From AP-15 sp963700195 (lineage in GTDB: Bacteria > Pseudomonadota > Alphaproteobacteria > ATCC43930 > CGMCC-115725), in assembly GCA_963700195.1 (NCBI GenBank), contig CAVOWQ010000055.1, positions 1-64,000 of the forward strand: a stretch of 64,000 nucleotides of DNA, written 5' to 3'. The position numbers were made by a program, and so were the translations under genes. Below the pieces are notes generated by a model. That model searched no databases and was not told the DNA's origin. It was given only the letters and a program-made list of their open reading frames with translations. This document shows positions 17,940 through 26,578 of this stretch, piece by piece (within the stretch, counting starts at the first letter, position 1; every line of letters starts with the position of its first letter).

Positions 17940-19184
17940 CTATATAGCGAGTAAGGTCGGATTTATCGCGACGATGCTTGCCGGGTTCGGCGATTGGGCG
18001 GGAGAAACGGGTTGCCGCTCGATTGTCTTCGTCGGTGCCGGCCCGGGTGGCGAGCGCGGCCGGCCGAGCCCCGCGGCGGCGCGCTGACGCCCTCTCGCCA
18101 AGAACTCGGCACGGTCTTTCGGGTTGGCCACTTGCTTGCCGAGCAATTCATACAATGCCAGCAGATCGCTCGCGTTTCTCACAGCCCGCTTCACGGCGAT
18201 CGACGCCATCGGGCCGATGAAAGTCGCCAGATCGCGCTCGGTCTCCCGCAGCAGTTCGGCGCTGAAAAACGCCTCGCCCGAGGTGGTTTGCGCCGCATTG
18301 TCGGTGAGCTGCGCCAGAGCTTCGGACATTGCCGAGCCGCCGAGCTCCGGCTCCCCAGGCGGGCCGAGCATCGCGCTGCCAACGGCTTTCGAGAACGCCG
18401 CGGCGTCGGCGTAGCGCTGCGCCGGATCGAAGGCGACCGACTTGCCGATGACGCGCTTCATTGCCTCGGGGACCGCCGGGTTCAATGCCCGGATATCCTC
18501 GGGTCCCCGAATCTCCATAAAGGACATGATCTCGGTGATGCTCTTGCCCCGGAACGGCTTCACCCCGGTCAACATTTCAAACAGGATGACCCCGGTGGCG
18601 AACAGGTCGGTGCGGTGATCGATAGGCCCCCCGGACAGCTGCTCGGGCGCCATGTAGGCGGGCGTTCCCAACAAATCGCCGACGATGGTGAACTCGGAGG
18701 CCTCGATACGGGCAATGCCGAAATCGGCGACTTTAACATGGTCTCCCGGCAAAATCATGATGTTGGACGGTTTGATGTCGCGGTGGACGATCCCGTTCCC
18801 ATGAGCAAATCCGAGGGCGCTCAGCACCTGGGTTATGATCGCGACACTGCGGCCCTGTGGGAGCGGACCGGACGATTTGATGAGTTGATCGAGGCTTTGG
18901 CCCTCCACTAACTCCATGACCAGAAACGGCGTGCCGTTGTCGTCGCCGAAATCCCAGATCGCGACGATATTCGGGTGGAACCGCCGCCCGGCGGCCCTCG
19001 CTTCCCGCCGGAAGCGCTCCAGCAACTGCTCGCCGCCGCTGCCGGCCACCAGCTCGGGACGCACGACCTTGATTGCGACCAGGCGATCGATTGCCGGGTC
19101 ATGGGCGCGATAGACTTCGCCCATCGCCCCGGTGCCGAGCAATGCTTCGATACGATAGCGGCCTATCGACCGGACAGTGTTCAT
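17940..19184 (-). CDS. Hanks-type serine/threonine protein kinase
   Basis: A 414-residue eukaryotic-like Ser/Thr kinase. The catalytic domain occupies about residues 8-270, with the glycine loop LLGTGAMGEVYRA, the lysine in VAIKVV, the catalytic HRDIKPSN, the DFG triad and the APEQ segment. The remaining 140 residues are hydrophilic, with no transmembrane or PASTA segment, so it is cytosolic. Start ATG 19184 (MNTVRSIGRYRIE) is taken because kinase homology begins at once. It is the first of a kinase, exported protein, phosphatase series facing the FHA-cyclase, its likely reader or target. Confidence 0.92.
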   Translation of the reverse strand: MNTVRSIGRYRIEALLGTGAMGEVYRAHDPAIDRLVAIKVVRPELVAGSGGEQLLERFRREARAAGRRFHPNIVAIWDFGDDNGTPFLVMELVEGQSLDQLIKSSGPLPQGRSVAIITQVLSALGFAHGNGIVHRDIKPSNIMILPGDHVKVADFGIARIEASEFTIVGDLLGTPAYMAPEQLSGGPIDHRTDLFATGVILFEMLTGVKPFRGKSITEIMSFMEIRGPEDIRALNPAVPEAMKRVIGKSVAFDPAQRYADAAAFSKAVGSAMLGPPGEPELGGSAMSEALAQLTDNAAQTTSGEAFFSAELLRETERDLATFIGPMASIAVKRAVRNASDLLALYELLGKQVANPKDRAEFLARGRQRAAAGLGRPRSPPGPAPTKTIERQPVSPAQSPNPASIVAINPTLLAI

Positions 19185-19308
19185 TTCTTGTGAAAGAATG
19201 GTCTTATGAAAGAATGGCCGTGCCTCGCACGCAATCAAGCGAAAATCGTCATTGCCCCGTCGTCAGTCCATTTCGAACGGCGGGCGGCTGGGGCGCATCC
19301 GACCCGGG

Positions 19309-20188
19309 TCAGGTCTGCTCCTCCAGCATGGCCATTGCATTCTGCAGGCTGCGTCGCATCCGGTTGAACGATGCCGACAGGGAGCCGATTTCGTCTCTGC
19401 TGCTGTGGACATATTCCGGGGTGTCGAGCTGTCCCATGCTGACCTTGTCGGCCATCTCGGAGATTTCGGCTACCGGTCGCGTCACCAGCACGCGCAATAG
19501 GGTATCGACGATGACGATCGTCACGATGAAAGTTCCGGCCAAAGCCAACATGAACCAAAACAGCGCCTGATAGGCGCGGGCAAGTGGCACGCCGAGCGGG
19601 ATCGAGACGACCTGCGCTCCGACAATTTCACCCAGTTTCCAGCCAAATCCGTGTTGCGAACCGTAGAGGGCGACCATCGTTGGGGGGGCATTCTCGGGTG
19701 TGCTGTGGCAGCTGAGGCAAACTTGGCCGCCGACTTTCAGCGGATGGGCGAGCGTCAGAAATTTCCCTCCCGGGGTGTCGCGGAGCGTCACCGTTTCCGA
19801 CCTGCTGGGATCGTCGCGAAAACCGTTGATGATGTCGGCTTCCCAATCGACCGCCCGGTCGTTGACATTAGTCGGGTTGAGCGTCGGCTCGCGATAAGTG
19901 TATTCTGGTAGCTTCCGCCTGCACCAATTTTAGAGTGGTTTGCGCTGCGAACGCTGAAACCGACTGCGGCAGAAACTGGATCTTTAGCTGAGGCTCGAGC
20001 AACGGCCAACTGTAGTCCGCAGTATAGCTGCGGATTGCCGAGGCTCCTTCGATCATAATCCTCGCGTTCTGCAGGCTATCCTCGAACGCGTTCCTCGTGA
20101 CGATCGTGTAGGCGCCGACGCCGGCCAGGCCGAGGCCGACGAGAAAGGCACCGGATATCGCCAAGTCTATTTTCCATCGTATTCTCAT
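19309..20188 (-). CDS. DUF3365-HAMP membrane sensor with heme motif, frameshifted
   Basis: The protein has an N-terminal membrane anchor (LAISGAFLVGLGLAGVGAY) and a periplasmic DUF3365 (Tll0287-like) region containing a c-type heme motif CLSCH. A second membrane segment (FWFMLALAGTFIVTIVIV) follows, then a HAMP domain (LVTRPVAEISEMADKVSMGQL) ending in a short helix. A frame break near 19909-19913, where one base appears extra, separates QAE from PEYTYREPTLNP. Total length would be about 293 residues. There is no histidine kinase, methyl-accepting or cyclase output domain, so it probably signals through a partner. It is upstream of and codirectional with the Ser/Thr kinase. Confidence 0.78.
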
Positions 20189-20360
20189 GGCCTGGACTTC
20201 GAAACTGTCGGCAACAATTGTGAGGCCGAGATCTTACAGTCCCGGCTTCGATTTTCAAAGCGCGGTGGCACTCCTGAGGGTTCTCGCCCGCTTTGGTTTC
20301 GACGAGGCGGGGCTATACGCTGGAGGAGATCGTGTGCGTGCGGAGAGATGGGGTTGTGTG

Positions 20361-20930
20361 ATGCGAATGCGTTACGCCATTGCCGGCCTGTTTTTTGCCC
20401 TCCTGTGCTCCTCCTCGCCTGTTCCGGAAACCGAGTTCGTGCTGGCGAGCGTGACACCGGCCAGGGCTCGGATCGATGCCGGGCTGGCGGCGGTCACAGT
20501 GGAGCCGGCGAGCCGCGACCGAACCGTCTACCCGCTGCCGCGCAGCTTGACCCCGCTGCTGCCGCTGTGGCAAGCGGCCCTGCAAGACGCTGTGACGAGA
20601 CAAGGCGTCTTTCGTGCGGAGGCTTCGCGGCGACTGTCGCTCGTCGTCAAGGTTCTGGAGTTCTCGCTCTCGGGAAACGTCTTGTCGGTGTTCGCCCGCT
20701 ACCAGCTGTTCGATGTCCCCGCCGCCAACCCGGTATTCAGCACAGACATCATGAGCAATGCAGGATTGAGCGGTCTTGCTACCGGGGTGACGAGCCTCGA
20801 TGACCCTGGGGTGGCGACACAGAACCGTACTCAGGTAATCCGGGCAATTCAGGACAACATCACGCAGTTTCTCGACCAGCTCGAAGCGTTCGCGCGGCAG
20901 CCGCCCGGCGGCACACCTCCCCAACTCTGA
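20361..20930 (+). CDS. Exported hypothetical protein
   Basis: A 189-residue protein I do not recognise. The N-terminus MRMRYAIAGLFFALLCSSSP is a plausible signal peptide, but the sequence before the Cys does not fit the lipobox well. The mature part alternates short beta-prone segments (RRLSLVVKVLEFSLSGNVLSVFARYQLF). It ends with an amphipathic helix (VIRAIQDNITQFLDQLEAF), a layout similar to small lipoproteins of envelope transport systems. Start ATG 20361 follows from the signal peptide. It lies between the divergent sensor gene and the atp operon and shares no obvious role with either. Confidence 0.6.
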   Translation: MRMRYAIAGLFFALLCSSSPVPETEFVLASVTPARARIDAGLAAVTVEPASRDRTVYPLPRSLTPLLPLWQAALQDAVTRQGVFRAEASRRLSLVVKVLEFSLSGNVLSVFARYQLFDVPAANPVFSTDIMSNAGLSGLATGVTSLDDPGVATQNRTQVIRAIQDNITQFLDQLEAFARQPPGGTPPQL

Positions 20931-21131
20931 CTCCGGGACATTTGAGCGCCGGCAAATCGAGGCATTCTGTCCCGGTACCCATTGTTGCGCGGACTCCCGA
21001 TGTATGTTACGAACGCGCCGGTTTGGTGGGGCGCTTTTGCGCAGGCGCATTTTGCCTGCCGCGATCCGATGACGACGAAGAAGGGCTGTTGCGGGGCGTT
21101 TGCCTGAGCGGCCGATGAGGATGCATTTCCA

Positions 21132-21692
21132 TTGGCTTCCGAGACCGCAGGCGTTTCCGGCTTGGCTGCGCGTTACGCGGCAGCGTTGTTCGATCTCGCC
21201 GACGAACGCCGCATCCTCGACGAGGTGGCCTCGGATCTCCGGCAGCTCCGGGCGATGGTGCAGGCGAGTCCGGATCTGCTGCGGCTGATCCGCAGTCCAA
21301 TTCTGTCCCGCGACGAGCAATCCAAGGGGATCGGGGCGCTCGCCGGGGCATCCGGCCTTTCCTCTCTGGTCAGGGATTTTCTCGCAGTCGTCGCGCGCAA
21401 TCGGCGATTGTTTGCAGTGCCGGCCATGATTGAGGCATTTCTCGCGGAACTCGCGGCGCGCCGCGGTGAGGTGACAGCCGAGGTCATTGCAGCACAGCCG
21501 CTTAGTGACGCTCAGCACAGCGCGCTGAATGAGCAACTGCGCCGCAGCGTCGGCAGCCGGATATCGATCGATGTTCGGGTCGACCCGGGGCTGATCGGCG
21601 GCCTCGTCGTCAAACTCGGCTCGCGCATGGTCGACGGATCGATTAAGAGCAAGCTGCAGAGGCTGCAGCTGGCGATGAAGAACATTGCCTGA
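21132..21692 (+). CDS. atpH: F1 ATP synthase delta subunit
   Basis: Delta (OSCP) subunit of the F-type ATP synthase, linking the F1 head to the peripheral stalk. The 186-residue length and the segments SGLAARYAAALFDLADE and IDVRVDPGLIGGLVVKLGSRMVDGSI are diagnostic. The start is a TTG at 21132, because the conserved N-terminus (MASETAGVSG) follows at once and no ATG lies in frame. It is the first gene of the operon; atpA follows after 258 bases containing a palindromic repeat, an unusually long gap inside this operon. Confidence 0.95.
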   Translation: MASETAGVSGLAARYAAALFDLADERRILDEVASDLRQLRAMVQASPDLLRLIRSPILSRDEQSKGIGALAGASGLSSLVRDFLAVVARNRRLFAVPAMIEAFLAELAARRGEVTAEVIAAQPLSDAQHSALNEQLRRSVGSRISIDVRVDPGLIGGLVVKLGSRMVDGSIKSKLQRLQLAMKNIA

Positions 21693-21816
21693 TCCTTGTG
21701 CTGATTGAGATGCATATGCGCAGTTCGGTATTCCCGCGAAGACGCAGGGCTGTTCGAGGAGATTTTTCTTGCACGATCGAGGATGCATTCGAGCTGTCTG
21801 AACCACCGTTGCTCCC

Positions 21817-21910
21817 CGTAGCCGGGCTTGTCCCGGCCACCCACGTCTTCTCCGCACACTCTGAGGAGCGGCAAAAAGGCGTGGATGGCCGGCCCAAGCA
21901 CGGCCAAGGA
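21817..21910. repeat. Composite REP-like palindromes inside the atp operon
   Basis: GCCGGGCTTGTCCCGGCCACCCACG at about 21821-21845 and, inverted, GTGGATGGCCGGCCCAAGC near 21882-21900 form one large imperfect palindrome between atpH and atpA. It resembles the copies at 10661 and 63841. Its position inside the atp transcription unit is notable. Confidence 0.65.
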
Positions 21911-21950
21911 GAGTCGGGTTTGTCCCAGGCTGGTTCCTGAAGGAGTTTTC

Positions 21951-23480
21951 ATGGAAATTCGCGCGGCGGAGATTTCAGCGATCCTCAAAGAGCAGATCGC
22001 CAATTTCGGCACCGAGGCGGATGTCGCGGAGGTCGGTCAGGTATTGTCGATCGGCGACGGCATCGCCCGCGTCTACGGTCTCGACAAGGTTCAGGCCGGC
22101 GAGATGGTCGAGTTCCCGAACGGCGAAAAGGGCTTGGCCCTCAACCTCGAGAGCGACAATGTCGGCGTCGTCGTGTTCGGCGACGACACTCATATCAGCG
22201 AAGGCGACACCGTCAAACGCACCAACGCCATCGTCGACGTGCCGGTCGGGCGCGGCCTTCTCGGCCGCGTCGTCGATGCGCTCGGCGAACCGATCGACGG
22301 CAAGGGCCCGCTGACCGACGTCACCCGGGCGCGCGTCGACGTCAAGGCGCCCGGCATCGTGCCGCGCCGCTCGGTGCACGAGCCGGTGCAGACCGGGCTC
22401 AAGGCCATCGACTCCCTGGTGCCGATCGGGCGCGGGCAGCGCGAGCTGATCATCGGCGATCGTCAGACCGGCAAGACCGCCGTCGCGATCGACGCCGTCC
22501 TCAACCAAAAGCAGATCAACAGCGGCACTGACGAAAAGGTCAAGCTCTATTGCATTTACGTCGCGGTCGGCCAGAAACGCTCGACCGTCGCCCAGATCGT
22601 CAAGACATTGCAGGATTACGGCGCGCTCGACTACTCGATCGTCGTGGCGGCGACCGCCTCCGAGCCGGCGCCGCTGCAGTACATCGCCCCCTATGCCGGA
22701 TGCGCGATGGGCGAATTCTTTCGCGACAACGGCATGCACGCGCTGATCATCTACGATGATTTGTCGAAGCAGGCGGTAGCCTACCGCCAGATGTCATTGC
22801 TGTTGCGCCGGCCGCCGGGACGTGAGGCCTATCCCGGCGATGTCTTCTACCTGCACTCGCGGCTGCTCGAACGCGCCGCGAAAATGAACGAGGACCATGG
22901 CGCCGGGTCCCTGACCGCGCTGCCGATCGTCGAGACCCAGGCCGGCGACGTGTCGGCCTACATCCCGACCAATGTGATCTCGATCACCGACGGCCAGATC
23001 TTTCTCGAGACCGAGCTGTTCTACCAAGGCATCCGTCCGGCCATCAATGTCGGGCTGTCGGTCAGCCGCGTCGGTTCGGCGGCGCAGATCAAGGCGATGA
23101 AGCAGGTCGCCGGGCGCATCAAGTTGGAGCTGGCGCAGTACCGCGAGATGGCCGCCTTCTCGCAATTCGGCTCCGATCTCGATGCCTCGACCCAGCGCCT
23201 GCTGGCGCGCGGCAGCCGATTGACCGAGATGCTGAAGCAGCCGCAATTCTCGCCGGTTCCGGTCGAGGAGCAGGTCGTCTCGATTTTTGCCGGCACCCGC
23301 GGCTATCTCGATACGATCGCAGTGCCGGATGTCGGCCGGTTCGAAACTTCGATGCTGCGCGAATTGCGTTCCACGCACCCCGAGCTGCTCGCGTCCATCC
23401 GTACCGAGCAGGAGATTTCGCCCGCGGTCGAGAAGGGGCTGAGCGACTTCCTCGACGCGTTCGTCAAAACCTTCGCCTGA
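21951..23480 (+). CDS. atpA: F1 ATP synthase alpha subunit
   Basis: The alpha subunit of F1 is 509 residues here. It begins MEIRAAEISAILKEQIANFG. It carries the Walker A motif GDRQTGKT, the DDLSKQAVAYRQMSLLLRRPPGREA stretch and the C-terminal LRSTHPELLASI. ATG 21951 has an AAGGAG site 6 bases upstream, so the longer open frame back to 21828 is rejected. It binds nucleotide at the non-catalytic sites of the alpha3-beta3 hexamer. The next gene, atpG, starts 21 bases later. Confidence 0.97.
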   Translation: MEIRAAEISAILKEQIANFGTEADVAEVGQVLSIGDGIARVYGLDKVQAGEMVEFPNGEKGLALNLESDNVGVVVFGDDTHISEGDTVKRTNAIVDVPVGRGLLGRVVDALGEPIDGKGPLTDVTRARVDVKAPGIVPRRSVHEPVQTGLKAIDSLVPIGRGQRELIIGDRQTGKTAVAIDAVLNQKQINSGTDEKVKLYCIYVAVGQKRSTVAQIVKTLQDYGALDYSIVVAATASEPAPLQYIAPYAGCAMGEFFRDNGMHALIIYDDLSKQAVAYRQMSLLLRRPPGREAYPGDVFYLHSRLLERAAKMNEDHGAGSLTALPIVETQAGDVSAYIPTNVISITDGQIFLETELFYQGIRPAINVGLSVSRVGSAAQIKAMKQVAGRIKLELAQYREMAAFSQFGSDLDASTQRLLARGSRLTEMLKQPQFSPVPVEEQVVSIFAGTRGYLDTIAVPDVGRFETSMLRELRSTHPELLASIRTEQEISPAVEKGLSDFLDAFVKTFA

Positions 23481-23501
23481 TCCGAGCCCGAGTCCACCGC
23501 G

Positions 23502-24401
23502 ATGCCGAGCCTAAAGGACCTGCGGTTGCGCATCCGCAGCGTCAGGTCGACCCAGAAGATCACCTCGGCGATGAAGATGATCGCCGCCTCGCGGCTGCGT
23601 CGTGCGCAGGAGCAGGCCGAAGCCGCGCGCCCCTATGCGCAGCGCATGGAGCGCGTGCTCGCCTCGCTCGCCGCCCGCATGGCAGGTCTGCCCGGTGCGC
23701 CGCCGCTGCTCGTCGGCACCGGCAAAGAGGAGACGCATCTGATCATCGTCGCGACCTCGGATCGCGGTCTCGCCGGCGGCTTCAACGCCTCGATCCTGCG
23801 CGAGGCACGGCGACGAATTCGCGAGGTCGAGGCGGCCGGCAAGAAGGCCATGCTGTTGATCATCGGCCGCAAGGGCCGCGACGGGCTGCGCCGTGACTAC
23901 GGCAGCCTGATCCGCGACAGCCTGACCGAGGTCGGCCGGCGCCGCCTTTCCTTCGACGAGGCCCGCGACATTGCCGAGCGCGTCCTGTTGCTTTACCAGG
24001 CGGGCGGGTTCGATGTCTGCACAATCATCTACAACCGGTTCCGCTCGGTGATGACCCAGATCGTCACGGTCCAGCAGCTGATCCCCTTCGCATCCGCGGC
24101 CGCGGAGCTAACCAGCTCCGAGCCGGAAGTGGGAGTGCGCGCCGGCGCGGTTTACGAGTTCGAGCCGTCGGAGGAAGAAATCCTCGACGAACTCCTGCCC
24201 AAGAACCTGGCGGTGCAGATATTTACGGCGCTGCTCGAGAACGCCGCGAGCGAGCAAGGCGCGCGCATGACCGCGATGGACAACGCGACCCGCAATGCCG
24301 GCGAGATGATCGATCGGCTCACACTCAACTACAACCGCACGCGCCAGGCCGTGATCACCAAGGAGCTGATCGAGATCATCTCCGGGGCCGAGGCGCTGTG
24401 A
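23502..24401 (+). CDS. atpG: F1 ATP synthase gamma subunit
   Basis: Central stalk gamma subunit, 299 residues. The N-terminal helix MPSLKDLRLRIRSVRSTQKI and the ASRLRRAQ segment, and the C-terminal TRNAGEMIDRLTLNYNRTRQ with ITKELIEIISGAEAL, are conserved. Alphaproteobacterial gamma subunits share this length. It rotates inside the alpha3-beta3 ring and couples Fo proton flow to catalysis. It lies between atpA and atpD, as in the standard operon. Confidence 0.97.
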   Translation: MPSLKDLRLRIRSVRSTQKITSAMKMIAASRLRRAQEQAEAARPYAQRMERVLASLAARMAGLPGAPPLLVGTGKEETHLIIVATSDRGLAGGFNASILREARRRIREVEAAGKKAMLLIIGRKGRDGLRRDYGSLIRDSLTEVGRRRLSFDEARDIAERVLLLYQAGGFDVCTIIYNRFRSVMTQIVTVQQLIPFASAAAELTSSEPEVGVRAGAVYEFEPSEEEILDELLPKNLAVQIFTALLENAASEQGARMTAMDNATRNAGEMIDRLTLNYNRTRQAVITKELIEIISGAEAL

Positions 24402-24452
24402 CGAGATATTCGACACAACTCCAGACCCGCACGGGGAAGGACAGTCTAAGAC

Positions 24453-25877
24453 ATGGCAAGGAATAGTATCGGCACCGTTACCCAGGTCATCGGCGCCGTC
24501 GTCGATGTGCATTTCGACGGCGAGCTGCCGGCAATCCTGAGCGCACTGGAGCTCAAGGACAGCGGCCGAACACTGGTGCTCGAAGTGGCGCAGCAGCTCG
24601 GCGAAAACGTCGTGCGCACGATCGCGATGGACACGACCGACGGGCTGGTGCGCGGCGCCGAGGTGGTCGATACCGGCGAACCGATCATGATGCCGGTCGG
24701 TCCGGAGACACTGGGCCGCATTCTCAACGTCATCGGCGAACCGGTCGACGAACGCGGCCCGATCGTGACCAAGCAGCGCTCGCCGATCCACAAATCGGCG
24801 CCGGAATTCGTCGATCAGTCGACCGAAGCCGAAATCCTGGTCACCGGGATCAAGGTGGTCGATCTGCTGACGCCTTACGCGAAGGGCGGCAAGATCGGGC
24901 TGTTCGGCGGCGCCGGGGTCGGCAAGACCGTGATCATCATGGAGCTGATCAACAACATCGCCAAGGCGCATGGCGGCTACTCGGTGTTCGCCGGCGTCGG
25001 CGAGCGCACCCGCGAGGGCAACGACCTCTATCACGAGATGATGGAATCGGGGGTCATCAACATCGACGGACCCGGCTCCAAGGCGGCGCTCGTCTATGGC
25101 CAGATGAACGAGCCGCCGGGCGCGCGCGCCCGCGTCGGTCTGTCGGGGCTCACCCTCGCCGAATATTTCCGCGACGAGGAAGGCCAGGACGTGCTGTTCT
25201 TCGTCGACAATATCTTCCGTTTTACGCAGGCGGGCTCCGAAGTGTCGGCGCTGCTCGGCCGCATGCCGTCGGCGGTCGGCTACCAGCCGACATTGGCGAC
25301 CGATCTGGGGACCCTCGAAGAGCGCATCACCAGCACGAAGAAGGGCTCGATCACCTCGGTGCAGGCGATCTATGTGCCGGCAGACGATCTGACCGATCCG
25401 GCGCCAGCCACCACCTTCTCCCATCTCGACGCGACCACCGTGCTGTCGCGGCAGATCGCCGAGCTCGGCATTTATCCGGCGGTCGACCCGCTCGATTCGA
25501 CTTCCCGGCTGCTCGACCCGCGGGTCATCGGTGACGACCACTATCAGGTGGCGCGCGATGTCCAGCGCGTGCTGCAGACCTATAAATCGCTGCAGGACAT
25601 CATCGCGATCCTCGGCATGGACGAGCTCTCCGAAGAAGACCGGCTGACCGTCGCCCGGGCCCGCAAGATCCAGCGTTTCCTTTCCCAGCCCTTTCACGTC
25701 GCCGAAGTGTTCACCGGCACCCCCGGCGTCCTCGTCAGCCTCGAAGACACGATCAAGGGGTTCAAAGGCATCGTCGCGGGCGACCACGACGACATGCCGG
25801 AAAGCGCCTTCTACATGGTCGGCACGATCGACGAAGCGGTCGCCAAGGCGCGCAAGATGGCGGCCGAGGCGGCCTGA
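24453..25877 (+). CDS. atpD: F1 ATP synthase beta subunit
   Basis: Catalytic beta subunit, 474 residues. It starts MARNSIGTVTQVIGAVVDVHF, with the Walker A P-loop GGAGVGKTV, the catalytic Glu region GERTREGNDLYHEM, and the ALLGRMPSAVGYQPTLATD stretch. A GGGGAAGGACAG region lies upstream of the ATG. All expected catalytic residues are present and the frame is unbroken. It is followed after 17 bases by atpC. Confidence 0.97.
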   Translation: MARNSIGTVTQVIGAVVDVHFDGELPAILSALELKDSGRTLVLEVAQQLGENVVRTIAMDTTDGLVRGAEVVDTGEPIMMPVGPETLGRILNVIGEPVDERGPIVTKQRSPIHKSAPEFVDQSTEAEILVTGIKVVDLLTPYAKGGKIGLFGGAGVGKTVIIMELINNIAKAHGGYSVFAGVGERTREGNDLYHEMMESGVINIDGPGSKAALVYGQMNEPPGARARVGLSGLTLAEYFRDEEGQDVLFFVDNIFRFTQAGSEVSALLGRMPSAVGYQPTLATDLGTLEERITSTKKGSITSVQAIYVPADDLTDPAPATTFSHLDATTVLSRQIAELGIYPAVDPLDSTSRLLDPRVIGDDHYQVARDVQRVLQTYKSLQDIIAILGMDELSEEDRLTVARARKIQRFLSQPFHVAEVFTGTPGVLVSLEDTIKGFKGIVAGDHDDMPESAFYMVGTIDEAVAKARKMAAEAA

Positions 25878-25894
25878 GCCGGATCGTTCCGTCA

Positions 25895-26347
25895 ATGGCC
25901 GAGCGCGTGCAGTTCGAGCTGGTGACGCCCGAGCGCCTGTTGCTCTCGGAAATGGTCGAGATGGTCGTGGTCCCCGGCACCGAGGGCAATTTCGGCGTGC
26001 TGCCGGGCCATGCGCCGCTGATTTCCTCGATCCGCCCCGGAACGATCGATGTTTACGAAGGCCAGACGATCACTCGGCGCATCTTCGTCGTCAGCGGCAT
26101 CGCCGAGGTGACGCCGGAGCGCTGCACCGTGCTCGCCGATGAGGCGCTGCCGCCGGACGAGCTCGATCGCGGCGCGATCGAGGCGGAATTGCAGACCGTC
26201 CAAGGCAATCTCCCGAGCCTACGCGAGCAGGTTGCGCGTGCTACCGGTACCGAACGCGACAATCTCCTGATCGAACTCCGCCGCCTCGAACGCCAGCAAA
26301 ATGTCCTTCAGGCCGAGTTGCAGGCGCTCAGCGAGATCGCGCGCTGA
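25895..26347 (+). CDS. atpC: F1 ATP synthase epsilon subunit
   Basis: Epsilon subunit, 150 residues, regulating F1 and contacting the c-ring. The N-terminal beta sandwich reads VQFELVTPERLLLSEMVEMVVVPGTEGNFGVLPGHAPL, the family signature. A C-terminal helical hairpin follows, richer in Glu and Gln and longer than in many bacteria (LERQQNVLQAELQALSEI). It is the last gene of the atp operon; the next gene is glgC after 231 bases. Confidence 0.95.
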   Translation: MAERVQFELVTPERLLLSEMVEMVVVPGTEGNFGVLPGHAPLISSIRPGTIDVYEGQTITRRIFVVSGIAEVTPERCTVLADEALPPDELDRGAIEAELQTVQGNLPSLREQVARATGTERDNLLIELRRLERQQNVLQAELQALSEIAR

Positions 26348-26412
26348 CACGCTGCCTGCGCCGAGGTCCCAGTCCGCCAATTCTCCGCTCCCTAGTAATC
26401 ATTCCCGCCGTA

Positions 26413-26475
26413 GGATGGGTTGAGCGCAGCGAAACCCGTCATCTCTCACTGCCAATGGCGGAGCTCACCCATCCG
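26413..26475. repeat. Palindromic intergenic repeat after atpC
   Basis: GATGGGTT and AACCCGTC flank GAGCGCAGCGAA, a hairpin of the kind repeated in many alphaproteobacterial genomes. A further CACCCATCC appears about 30 bases later as a second partner for the left arm. It could act as a transcript end for the atp operon, but no U-run is present. Confidence 0.5.
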
Positions 26476-26578
26476 AATGATTCATTTTCTCGATTTTTGC
26501 AGTCGAAGTTGACGTTGGCGCTCGGGTCGCGCACCGTCCTCGCGCGCCGAAAGGCACGGCGGGGAAAGGGAAGCGGAA

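Noticed and set aside
14755..20188. Type VI secretion regulatory locus
   Set aside because: FHA, kinase and phosphatase are present, but no tss, hcp, vgrG or clpV gene lies in the window.
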